Part shown: in pieces, positions 23,816-36,528 of the stretch
Position numbering within the stretch: the first letter of the stretch is position 1
How the letters are laid out: each line of letters starts with the position of its first letter
Assembly (NCBI GenBank): GCA_018292915.2
Contig: JACVVK020000457.1
Location: forward strand, 295,001-359,000
DNA: 64,000 bases
Source: Batillaria attramentaria
Taxonomy: Eukaryota > Mollusca > Gastropoda > Batillariidae
Direction of reading: 5' to 3'
Notes under the pieces: model-generated
Database searches by the model: none
The model's input: the letters and a program-made list of their open reading frames with translations, nothing else
What the model was told of the DNA's origin: nothing
Program-made: the position numbers and the translations under genes

Positions 23816-25655
23816 ATGTGTGTTTGTGTGGGTGTAAGCGTGCATGTGTGTGTGTGTGCATGTGATCAGTATTGTCTCACACTTTATGCCAGTCCCCAAA
23901 CATCGTGCACAATACTCAGTGAATTTGTTATATTGAGATTACAGGTATAATTCTCCAATTATATTAATTTGTTTCAGAATTTGTCCAATAACTTCATTGA
24001 ATCCTACGGATGTAAAGCAATGGCTGATATGCTGGACAGCAACACAACACTGAAATCCCTTTCACTGGCAGGTAAGACTATCAATAAGAACATAATAATG
24101 GTGAAAATAATTGTCACTTTCGTATCATTTTGGCAACATAGTGTGTTACATCGAAGCTGCTTTATGAGCTTATAATATGGTTTTGGTGATACAGTACATT
24201 TATACTTCAAATTTGCATGAACTCAGAGTATCATAGTTAAAAAATGAGGAGGGAGAAAGGCATCTAATAAGTTAGTCACTGCATGAGGATTTTAGCTGCC
24301 GGCAACGTGTGGCATTTCATCTTTTTGCCACCATTATTTCTTTATTCTTTGACACTGATGTTCGTCCAGATATCAAAGACTGACACCTAGAGTAATGACA
24401 ACAATTCTTACCATGTAAATTATGCAGGGACCTATTCCGCTGCTCAGCAACCGTCAATATTCATCTTTGTTCCTATGCAGGAATGTGATCTATGCAGTGG
24501 TGCATACAGACAGAGGCTGTGTTTTCCCTCGCAAAACAACTGCTAAAGAACTCTCACTCTCTTTGGATTTGCTCATATACGGGCTTGAACTAAGGGTACG
24601 TGGGTAGTGGGAAGAAAATGAAAAGAAAGTGGGATTCCCATGCGCGTGATGAACCGTGCTGAACCGTTTTGTTAATCTCCTTTCCCCAGGAAATCGTCTG
24701 ATGGACAGGGATGCCTACTACTTCATTGAACCATTAAAAAACAATTTGTCACTGGTGTGCCTTGACCTCAGCAACAATGACTTTGGAGAAATGGGTGGTC
24801 TCCACCTTGGTGCTGCTGTGGTATGTTATTCTGTTTTTGCCTCTTTTTCAACTTTAGCGTCCATGAAATGGGGTGGGGGAAGAGGTAGGAGGTTTCTCAT
24901 GTTGGGATTTTTGTTGGGCAACAGGTTCCCTGGCCAAGTAAAATTTAAGGAGCCTGAGAAATGGTGAAGGGTCTGAAAACGTGGACATGTGGATGGACAA
25001 ATTTACAGATTCTGAAAGGCAGAGACTCGGAATACAGTGTTGCTCTCCTCACTTAAGCTAGTGTTTTTGTTAGTGTTGTTGCTTAGTTGTTTTATGCATA
25101 TTGCAGTTGTACACTGTGGATTCATCACTGACAGCAACGTATGCTAAATGACCAACTATTTGCAAACCTTTGCGATGCATTATCAAATCTACTGCTGTTA
25201 CAACTGTCGGTTTTCCTTTTGTTCAGTCATTTGATCTAGTCTGTTAGTGTTTTGCCATTTCAGGGTGGCAATGATTCAATTTCTGAACTGGACCTCAGCT
25301 GGAATGCTATCCGTGGAAGGGGTGCTGTCGCGTTTGCAAATGCTCTGAAGGTATTGTTTATACATGTATTTGTTTGACCTGTTTTTAGATTGCTTCCATG
25401 GTGGTTTTTCTATTCCTTTCACCTTGACACCCTAACTGGCATTTGCCTTTGAAATACTGATTGAGAAAGGCACTTGAATACTGGAAAATTAAGATGACTG
25501 TCACATGAACTGAAAACAGATTGGAAAGCTGCTGTCCTAGTTACTAGTATACTGTACAGTTTTCAAAAGCAGACCCAAACCCATTTATTCCAGTCAGCTT
25601 CTTAGCCACTGAATAGTCTGTGTTGCTTGTGCGGCTCTAAGCTTCAAATACCCCC

Positions 25656-25687
<32 letters not shown>

Positions 25688-26675
25688 TATCGCTCAGTTT
25701 CTTGGAAACCCAGCTGTATGTTTTTAGAAGTTATTTGTGTTGTATGAAGTACGTGTATGTGTGTCTGTGTCTGTAAAGCAATTTGAGCCAGCGTTGGGTG
25801 GATTCAACGTTGGATGGATTATAAAAAAGCGATGTATTGGTATTATTGTTGTAGAGAACATTTCAGAAGCAGGATTTCTGAGTCATGGCCCAAATCTGCT
25901 CTGTTTTGACTATTTTCTGAGTGAGCGACCTCTTTGCCTTTGTGAGGGCCTTTTCGAGAATCTGAGTACAGTGTATCAGTAATCTGGGCATGATGCAATC
26001 AGACATCCCCTCCCCCTTCCTTATACCCTCTGCCTGCTGGCACCATTAGTATAACACAAACCAAACAGAACTGAAAAAGACAAATTCATGTCATGCTGAT
26101 TTTCATTTTGCCTGCATTTCTGAGACTAAACATGAACACATTTTTACGAACCTGAAAATATTCGGCATATACATGTAATCATAGTAGTAGTCAGATATGC
26201 TTGAGGATCAGTGAGGAGAAATTCTCAGCCTTCTCATTAGAAATACATGGTGAACAGCACATTACTGGAGTGCATGTGTCTGTATTTGAACATACAATCA
26301 GTTGTCTCTTTAACTTACCCTTAACTCCCCAAGCTCCATTTCACTAAGTGGTATGGCTTGTTCATCGTGCTTGAGTAAGTCCGTGAGATGGCGTGATGAT
26401 GTGGTGTCAAATGGTACACATCCAGCACTTGTGACGTGATCTTGATATGTGAAGCTAAGCTGTATATATAGTGACACGGGAGTCATGGAAAAACCTAGAA
26501 TGGGGACAGAGTCTAGAGATAAGCTTCATTGCCCTACTTGTGTGACACTCCTGTTTACCACATTTTAGGGTCAGCTTCTGCTTATGCTGAACATAAGCAA
26601 CATGGTCACATCTAAAGTTGAACATGTACACCATGTATACTGTGAAGTCGACTTGTAAACTGACACCACCTTTGG

Positions 26676-26727
<52 letters not shown>

Positions 26728-27373
26728 TTGATATTGATGCCTATAACTCAGTGCTTCTTTATACATGTATTGATATGACCAAATCATCCTTTTACTCAGA
26801 CTTTGTACTTATGACGTGTAGTAAGATTTGAGTGCTCACCGGCCCCCGTAGTGTAGTGGTTAGCACTATGGACCATGGACCGGGAGACCCGGGTTCGAGT
26901 CCCAGCCGAGACAAGCGGGATTTTTCCTACCTAGGTCGGCTCCTACCCAGAGCGGGTGTGCTATGGGCCCGATGGGGAGGCTGTTGCCACACAGCCGAGA
27001 TTCACCCACTTCACGGGTGCGACTTTGGGGGTGCTTCCCTTAGTATGACACGTCGTATGATGTGGATGATTACACGGCCGGCACCGCAGGTGCCGTAGTT
27101 CCCGGGCCTGGTTAATGCCGGGATATTTATGACAGGAAGCGTGGAATGCGGCCCTGTCCCGCAGTCCCATAGCATCATCTTACTATCATCCTCATCTCCA
27201 TCATCATGCATAATAAAAATTGTCTCGGCTTCCGAGTCCTCCGTGGGTTCCACCCATGACCTGGGAGGAACACCACTGGAGCTGGCAAAGAGCTGGGACA
27301 GAAAAAAAAAAGAAAAAAAAAAGAAAAAAAAGATTTGAGTGCCCTTTTCCTCTCTCCTGATTGTCCACACCAC

Positions 27374-27419
<46 letters not shown>

Positions 27420-30400
27420 CACAGGCCTCTTGCAGACACCTGTACATGTATTCTCATGGGGTATGTTAACTGGTGGTCATACCTGGGTTGTCTTGATTTT
27501 ATCTTTTCTGTTATCACGGTAATTCTCACTGGCTGTGGTTCGGTGCGTCTTTTAGTTAGCAAATTTTAAAGCTTGGTTTAGTCCCCTTTCCTATGGCATG
27601 AAGCTAAGTTAAGAGTTACTAAATTGTGTAATATGCGTACTTGACGGAGAGCCTCACTGTAAACGTGTTTCTAACTTTATCAACATTATAATGGCGTAAG
27701 GGTAGGGGGTTAAGAAACCAGTACCTTTAACAGAATCAACTTTAGACTATGCTGTCATGTTAGCCAGACAACAACTGCGTAAAACATCAGTTTTCATAAT
27801 CATGGATGGACTTCGAACTCCGACAAGGATCGAGCAAGTGTTGTTGGGGTCTCCTTAGATGACGTGTATAATTGCATGCCTGTTGTTGCCTAATCATGGA
27901 AGCTAGGACTTTGAACTCTGACTGAACGACAGAACTCGATCCTTACATGACTGGCAGGAAACTCCACGCTGACGAAAATATCACACTTGCATTGTAGTTT
28001 TAGTTGTTGTTGACGGTTTTCATCCGTTAAAATTTTGTTTTGTGTGCATATTCACATCTGCTAATCCCTTGCTAATTATTCTCACACTTGTATAAAGGTA
28101 TCTTGATGAAAGATATAGATAATTAAAAGAAAGATAAAAATTGCACTGTTGTGAGCACAACATTATGCTTCTACTGTGTAATGGGTGTTGAAAGCTATCT
28201 GATCTCTTGTAAACCATATCAGGCAACTGATTTGTGTATATATATTTGCATTCTACTTTTGTTTGTAGATTTGCACTTTGGTATAAATCCTATGTGGATT
28301 TTTTTCTTCACACCTTATGTGTAAATATCATATCTTGACGAAAGAAAGACTGAAATTTGGACTGCCGGTACTTTAATTCAACTTAAAATGATATGATTCC
28401 ACAGTATAATGCTTGCTCAAGGCTATCTGATACCGCCTACTGTACAAGTAAATCCTCATGGGCAACTGATTCTGTGTTACCAGTCCCAAACAATACTGCT
28501 CCGCCTATCACAAACACATTAACCACTAATCCCAGATTATCCTCTCTAGATTACCTACCCGATAACCCGCTGTAAGTATTGCTGTGCACACCGGAGGCCT
28601 TACAGTAAAACCATGCAAACGGCACACACACACTTTTCGCAATTGACTGTTGTGGATGTGTATTAGCTAAAATCAAGTCCACCCTTTACTGATATTATCA
28701 ATGATATAGGGTCCAAAGAAGTAGGTGAATAGGACTTTTAAGGGCAAGGTGACTGGGCTCCAGATACAGTGATATACACACGCTGTTTTCACCATTGACT
28801 TTAGTGTATGGTGTCTGCCCTTGACTGATAAGGGGTATAGACGTAAGAGGTAGGCAGGTATAGGGCTTTTAAGGGCAAGGTTATCATTGATACAGAGAGA
28901 CTGTTTGTTGTGATATGGACTTCGCACTTCTGTCATGTGCTGGTGGCATTTACGCAACAGTACGTTTTTATTTAGGGGTGAGGGTGAGGGAAGAGGGGGG
29001 GGAGAGAGAGAGAGAGAGAGTTGAACTGTAAACCTGTTACTGGATAGAAAAGAGTTATCCTAACAAAATGATCTTTATGAGCGAGGACAGATGTTGCAAC
29101 TAAATGCTCACGTTAATCGAAGATCAGTATACACTATCTACACATATGACATACAGAATCCAAGTGTTAAGTCACAGGCATGAACTTTGTTTGTGTGTTT
29201 TCCTGTTGTAACTTCGCATTACATGTAATCACATGTAATCAGGAAATCCTTCACAGTCGGTCCGCCCAGTCGCTCAAATCTGCCTTTAAAACGGACGTGT
29301 TCAATTCAGCGTACAGTTAGTTTGTTCATCCCCTGTTTATACCCACAGCACTAGTTTATGTTCAGTTTAGCCTGTTTGGAGTAAGTAGTGTTTATGTATG
29401 TAGGCATGCGTGTTTGTATGTATGTTTTCTTTGTAACTGATTGTTTATTTATCTATTTTTCATTTACTTCTTTATTTATCTGCTTGTAAGGCGCCTACAG
29501 CTCCTTGGCGATTAGGCGCTGTATAAATCTTCTTTATTATTAATCACTGTAACCCCCCCCCCCCACCCCCATCCTATACTCCAGCCCCACGATGTCCCAC
29601 TTTCCCTTCCCCCTCCCCACCTTTCTCCACACTTACATAAACCCAGACAGGCTGGATTGTTCACACAGTGCACCTGTTACCAGCAAGGAGACACACGCAG
29701 AGAGTAAACCACATTAATGAATGCTTCAGGCAGAGACATGTTATGTATGTCTCTGCTTCTGGTGACAGCTGTCCTTTTGAAGCAGCTTTGCTTTGATTGA
29801 TTTGTTTGCGCGGAAATTGAGACATGAATTATAGGGATTGCACATAAATTAGGAGAGGCAAAACTGCAGCTTGGAGCTTGAGGTAACCGCTTGACTGAAG
29901 TGTCGTGGCTGAATTTAACTCTTCTCTATTACGGCGGGGAAGTGGTTTGTGGCCATCTTTTGATCTGTGAAATGGATAGTGTTATGTATAATCATCCATG
30001 GCAAAAATAAGCACCAAAGAGTTTAAGCAACACACAAAAAAACCCAACAAAAAAAAAAAAAAAAATGAAAAGAAAGAAAAAAGGAAGAAAGAAAGGAGCT
30101 GACCAAGCAAAGAATTTATGATCAGGACTTTCTGATCTGAAGTGTTGATCTTGAGTGGGAATGTTGCAAATATTTTGCTATGATTTTCGTTCCTGCTTTA
30201 AGACCTAATGTACTCCCTCCCAACACAAAACCAATGCACCATCCCTTCCCCAGGCTGCAGCTGTGTAAGGAGAGTTGCAGTTTTCTCCACAGCTAAAAAT
30301 ACATGCATTGTTGTGCAGTAACCTTCCTCATTGCCGATTCGGTTGTTGTTGTTCGTCTCTTGGTCACACTGGAAGTTCAGTTCCGAGCATGAAGTTTGTT

Positions 30401-33400
30401 GTGCTCTCCAGCTCCCGCTGAGGGCCGTACAGTTTGGTGTGTAGAGGCGTTTTCGATGGCCACGTAGTAATCCTTTGCTGATGGTATAGTGGACAGTCCT
30501 GGATGATGTGTCGTCCGGTCTGCTCGGCATGGCCACACGGGCAGAGGGGAGTTGTAGCCAGTTTCAGTTTGTGGTACAGGTGCTTCTTCAGTCTGTTGTG
30601 TTCACTGCAGAGTCTGAACACTACCACTTGGAGCCGACGTGGGAGATGTAAAATGTCGTCCTTGGGGTAGCGTGTTGATTGACAGATTGCCGAGTGGTAA
30701 ATTCAGCTGATTGTGGAAACATTTTTCAGGATTTGTTTGCAGTCAGTTCCTAGCAAACATTCTGAACACTTCTCATGCCTGGTTTATTGTGCAGGTGAAC
30801 ACATTCCTGGAGGTCTTGGACCTGGCCTGGAACGGGTTTGGTGGAGACGGGACGATTGCCCTCGGGCAAGCGCTCATGGTCAACACCTACATCAGGGTCC
30901 TTGATCTCACGTAAGTCAAGTGCAAGCTGCCGTAGTAAAAGTGCATGTATAAAATATATATTGCATCATAGGTAGAGGTTTAAAATGAAAAAACAATACA
31001 AAAATCTTTGTACATTATGCATAGGCCTTCGATAGGGGGCTTTATCGCTATAGGTGCGGTCAATATTGTTCAGGTTTCAGAAGAACAAGAAGATTTTATT
31101 ATGTATGTAAACACGCCATGATTATGTTGTGTGTATTTTCTGGTTTTGCAGAAATAACAGGATTGACAAACCCACTGCCATCAAGTTCGGGAATTCTCTG
31201 AAGAAAAACTACGGTCTTGAAACACTTATTGTAAGTTCATGTTTTTGACAGATTCCCCCCTGTCCCTTACCCACTGAACGGGCTGCACACCACTGAGTTA
31301 TGTCTCCTTTGTGGAAAACCCTGCACACTTACTGTGTTCTGTGTGTGGAAACTCCTGCGCACCCACAGTGGCCTGTGTGTGAACATCAGTGCACACCGGA
31401 AGTGTCCTGTTGGTGGACCTCAGTGCGCACCTGAGTGTCCTGCTGCTGGGCCTCAGTGCATACCTGAAGTGTCCTGTTTGTGGACCGCAGTGTGCAGTAA
31501 GGTGTCCTGTTTGTGGACCTCAGTGCATACCTGAAGTGTCCTGTGTGTGGACTGCAGTGTGCAGTAAGGTGTCCTGTAAATGGACCTCAGTGCATACCTG
31601 AAGTGTCCTGTGTGTGGAGCTCTGCATACCTGAAGTGTCCTGTGTGTGGACCGCAGTGCACAGTAAAGTGTCCTGTTTGTAGACCTCAGTACACACCCAC
31701 AGTGTCTTGTTTGTGTATTTCAGTGCACACACAAAGCATCCTGCTTGTTGACCTCTTTGTGCACATTAAGCATCCAGTTTGTAGCCCTCATTGCACACCC
31801 AAAGTATCCTGTTTGTGGACCTCTGTGCACACGTGGAGTGGACTGTTTGTGGACCTCTTTGCACCCACTGTGTCCTGTTTGTGGACTTCTTTGCACCCAC
31901 TGTGTCCTTTTCATGGGAACTAGTGGGAAATTAGTTTGAATCAAGCAAACAACAAATTTATTCTTACACACGTCTAAGCTTGAGATACTGACGAAAATAA
32001 TTAAGCAACTGACTGTTGATTAGGTTGAATAATACTCATACTAATGACAAACATTAAATTTTCCTTACTTCCACTGAGTAATTGAGCTCTGTGTTTTAGC
32101 TGAACCTGAACCCATTAGGAGACCAGGGGATTGAGTCCATCCTGAAGGCAGCCGATGTTCACCCCTCACTGAAGTTTCTCTCTGTGGAGGTAGGTAGTAT
32201 ACTTATCAAGGTATAAGGATAAAGGTTGACTGTGCCTTCATTGCTGAGCGTGTACCCTTCGTTAAACACAATTTGTACCATTCAGGAACCTATTACCCAG
32301 CCCAGCTCTCGTTGGTATTCATCTTCTCTCCAACACATCAACGTGAAAATTTCCAGATCTGTCCAGTGGTGTATGTTGGTCTCCTTTGCAAAACAACTGT
32401 TCAAGAACCTTCAGCATTACTGTTGCCCATTTCTCGTATATAGCGACCCATACTGAAAATCTGTGCGCAGTTGAGCCTGAAGAATGGGGAATCCCCATGT
32501 GTAGGACAAAATGCGCTATACATGTGATGTGATTTTGACAGTAGTGTGTTGCCACCTCAGAGGCAGTTAATTTTTACGTCCACCCATTCCATATGCCTTG
32601 GTGGTGGTGCATGGAATTCCAGTTACTTTTCTTTCTTGACGGGGCCCATCAATTTTCTGGTCTCTTTTTCCACCTCATATAATCCCGTCTTTTCCATTTC
32701 AGTTATGAGAAATTGAATATCAGATGTCCCTGCTCCTTGTGTGGTCAGTTAGTGGAATTCATGTATACACAGTGATACGCGTACATATAATATCCCATCA
32801 CCTTGGGTTAAATTCACACTTATTGGCAAAATTGACTCCTCAGTGCGAATTTTGCAGTTTGGTTTGAAAAAAACAAATTTGAGACTTTGGACACTGCAGG
32901 GGAGAAAACTGTGTTGTATGGGGACATGATGACATTTTGACTAAAAGACGCTGAGCAGAGGGAAAACCGCAGCATCCAAAGTCTCGATTTTGAATTTTTT
33001 TTGTTTGTTTCGTACTCTGCACTGTGGCAGTCACCTGTTTTGTGTATGTATTTTGGGCTTGTTGAAATGATTGTTCGTGAACTGTTTGATAAGCTGCTGG
33101 ATTCTCATATTACAGAATTGCGGGGTAAGTCAGCGGTTGCAGTATTGCTGATCTTATAGTCCTAGCAAGAGCTGGCTGCACAATGAAATACACGAAGCGT
33201 TTGCAATTTTAATCACTGTAACTGTGTGCTGATGTCATATGCAGTGTGTGATACCACCTTAAGTCTTGGAGGAGCGATATTTCCTTTACTTCATTGTGCT
33301 CTACTGTTGTCCTCAATAGGGGATTTAGGCTAAGGTGTCTGCTACAGATCCTGAGGTGCAAGTTCAAATTTTTGGTGTGCAGGAATTTGGTTGGATTTTT

Positions 33401-34965
33401 CCTTGCCAATTTGAATCAAATTCATATGCAGACTCGTTTGCAGTGCTAGTCTTGCCTTCGTGAACACACAGACGCACAGTATCAAGTGTGCACATAAAGA
33501 TCCAATTCCATGTGAGAGAGGTCGCGAAATGGAAAACAACCACACAAACCACACACCATGCATACAGGGGAGCAAAAAATGGTGGTGCTGTACTATGGAA
33601 TGCCCCCCCCCCCATCCCCCGGGAGGGAGCAAGCCGAGATTCCCAGCAATGAGACGATAAAAATGTACAATATAACATATACAATATAACAATAATTTCA
33701 AAGGTTTCTCTGCCGTGGTTACTGGTGTAGATTGTCTGTGAAATATTGCTCCTCGAGAAGTTTTGTGTCATAGATTTGCTTGTGAATGTCTTGCAGCGTC
33801 TTGTCCACACTCTGCAAGTGCTTTGTAACATGTGTAAGTGTACTGGCCTGTTTGCAGGAACATTGTTGTGTTACATGATGTTGATCTAAGTTTGTGCAGA
33901 GACATGCACAACATGATACGTATATGTCTCTGGTTCGTGCTTTTGTATGTTGATTGTTGTGCGTAAGTTGAATTGATACTAGTATGTGTATGTGAAAGTG
34001 TTGCAAACTATTTGCAGAATCTAACCTGTTTAAAAGTTGTGTCAGCTAATCTTAATTTGTGCCCTGTTGGACTGTATTTTTGCTTGCACTGATTCATTGA
34101 CGTATTTCCAAAAGTGATACTGTTTTTGCTAGGTTCTAGTAGGGCTAGCGCTGTGATGAAATAAACCACGTAAGAACACCATGGAATGAGAGGTATATAC
34201 CAGTCTGTTTGTACAGTCAAATTTACCTTTTTAAATAGAATATATTTAGCTGTTAACCCAGAGCTGCACATGTTGATCTGGAGTCTGAATTTCAGATATC
34301 AAATGAAAAAAAAAAAGGGGGGGGGGGAGGGGAAGGGCATGAAGGAGAACTCCCACAAAATCCCAGAATTTTCTGTACTCATTTTGTGCTGTAGTTATGT
34401 AGTCTGCTCCGCAGCAGTTTTGTGCATGAGAGTGTAATTTGCATGCCAGTCATGTACTTGTGCATGACCAGTACTGTAGTACATGTACCTTTTTTTATAT
34501 GACATATAATTGCATGGCAAGTATCTCATTACTTTTTGCATGACGCAAATTCTCTGACAGCGGTTCCTGCTGTAGCCGTTAGAGATGACAAGATCACCAG
34601 TAGCTACCCTTAGTGATGACAAGATTACCAGTAGCTACCATTGATACATAACATTGGAGACATGTTGGGAGGGGACGTGGCAGAAGCTTGTGGTTGATTA
34701 GAAAAAGAATGAATCAACAATGGAATCAGACACTTATAATTCTGTCAAGTCTGTGTCATTATTGTAACTCAAGATCAAGACTTGCTTGTTGAGACTGAGA
34801 ACAGGTACCGGCCGTGATCCTTTTCAGTGGACAGAAATTCTGTCTGGTTCTTTAATTTTTTGTGGTATAGTGTGGTTCAAATATGTGATTTTTGCATGTG
34901 TGCACACATGCACATGCGACAGATCAGGGAGGCCTTAAAATGCGTGTGTGTGTTGCTCTGTGTGT

Positions 34966-35013
<48 letters not shown>

Positions 35014-35020
35014 ACGCATG

Positions 35021-35088
<68 letters not shown>

Positions 35089-36493
35089 GGAAACATTTAA
35101 AGGAATTCCAAAAATTCTAGATGTAGATTAAGTCGCTGTGATGATGCAGCAGACTGTCCCTTTGACTACAGTGAGAATGAGATCAGGTGTGTGTGTGTTT
35201 TCTTTAACCATAAAAGCTGTGACCAGCCATAAGACTGTCACTGCTGTCATATACATGTCGTTGTGCACACACTATCTAACTCTGTGTACCGACTGTCTGA
35301 CAGGAAATGGGAATCAACCCTGAGAACTTGCACCACATCATGCAGCTACAGCACGAGAGGGGGATGATCATTTTGCATGGAGGGTCAGGTGGCTACCAGA
35401 GGAACACAGTATGTTCGCTTCATTTCACGTAACACTGCAGCCTTTTTTTTTCTATTTTTTTCCTAGGGGCAAAACCCTTGCATGATTCCAAAGCAAAGGA
35501 GGGGAACCAATAATTACTTAATTCTGAGAGCTGGAACGATTCAAACAATACAGTTCTTTTTCCTTTGTGATGTTATGAACCTTAATAGTACGTGTTGCAG
35601 TTTTACGTTTGAGACCTACATTTGTGCATTGATCAAATGCAAGTACAGTACAAAGAAGGAGTTACGAAGTACATGTACTCCAAAACTAGCATGCTCCTGT
35701 TAGACTACTAATTCTCGGGTCGTGAGTTCGTATCCTGGCTGGGGTCAAATATATTTGTGCTGCCGTTTTCATCTTGCCCTGCCTTTGATATCACCCGTAT
35801 GTGGTGGAAAAGGATGTTACACCCCCAAACACCCACCCACCTACCCTCTGTTAGACTACTATCTGTTCTGAACACCATATCATATTGTGAGGTGAGGTTA
35901 CCTACAGGCAGGACTGAATAGCTTCTAAGGAAACGTATCAGAGTAGTTTTGATTTTTTTTTCTCTCGTTTTCAGAGCAGAATTGTGTGTGGATTTTTGTG
36001 ATAGGCAGGTAACAAATGGTGTATTGGTGGCAGTAAGTGGTGGTACAGGTACAACTGTTTACACTGTTTGCAATGAGTAAAGGTTTTCTCAGAACGTGTC
36101 TCGCAAACTCGCATATCTGATAATTTTTGGCAGAGCCTGCAGAGTGTGCTGCGTCTGCTCAAGCAGTTCGCGAGGGAGCACATGGCGGATGTGGAGACAG
36201 CCTTCCAAGGCCAGGACAAGGAACGCAGTGGCATTCTCACAGCCGAAGAAACCAAAATGTGCCTGAGATCAGCGGGTCTGCGTCTCACTGGGGTAAGCCG
36301 CAAACTTGTGTCTCTGTACCAGTGCACAGAAAGTTCAGCTTCAGCATAACCTGCATTGACAGAAGTAACAGGTGTATGGGGGCTGATTGATGTGACTGCC
36401 AGTACAGTTCATGCTGTGTGTACCTGTGATGTACATGTGTGATGTACATTACATCAGGTTGTGTTAATGGAAGGGAATGACTGTAGACGAAAA

Positions 36494-36528
<35 letters not shown>

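Noticed and set aside
23412..23899. His/Thr-rich and Cys/Val-rich ORFs up to 153 codons
   Set aside because: Pure (TG)n/(CA)n microsatellite translation.
31330..31915. Cys-rich ORFs resembling a secreted repeat protein
   Set aside because: Degenerate minisatellite within an intron, open in several frames; no signal peptide or intact single frame.
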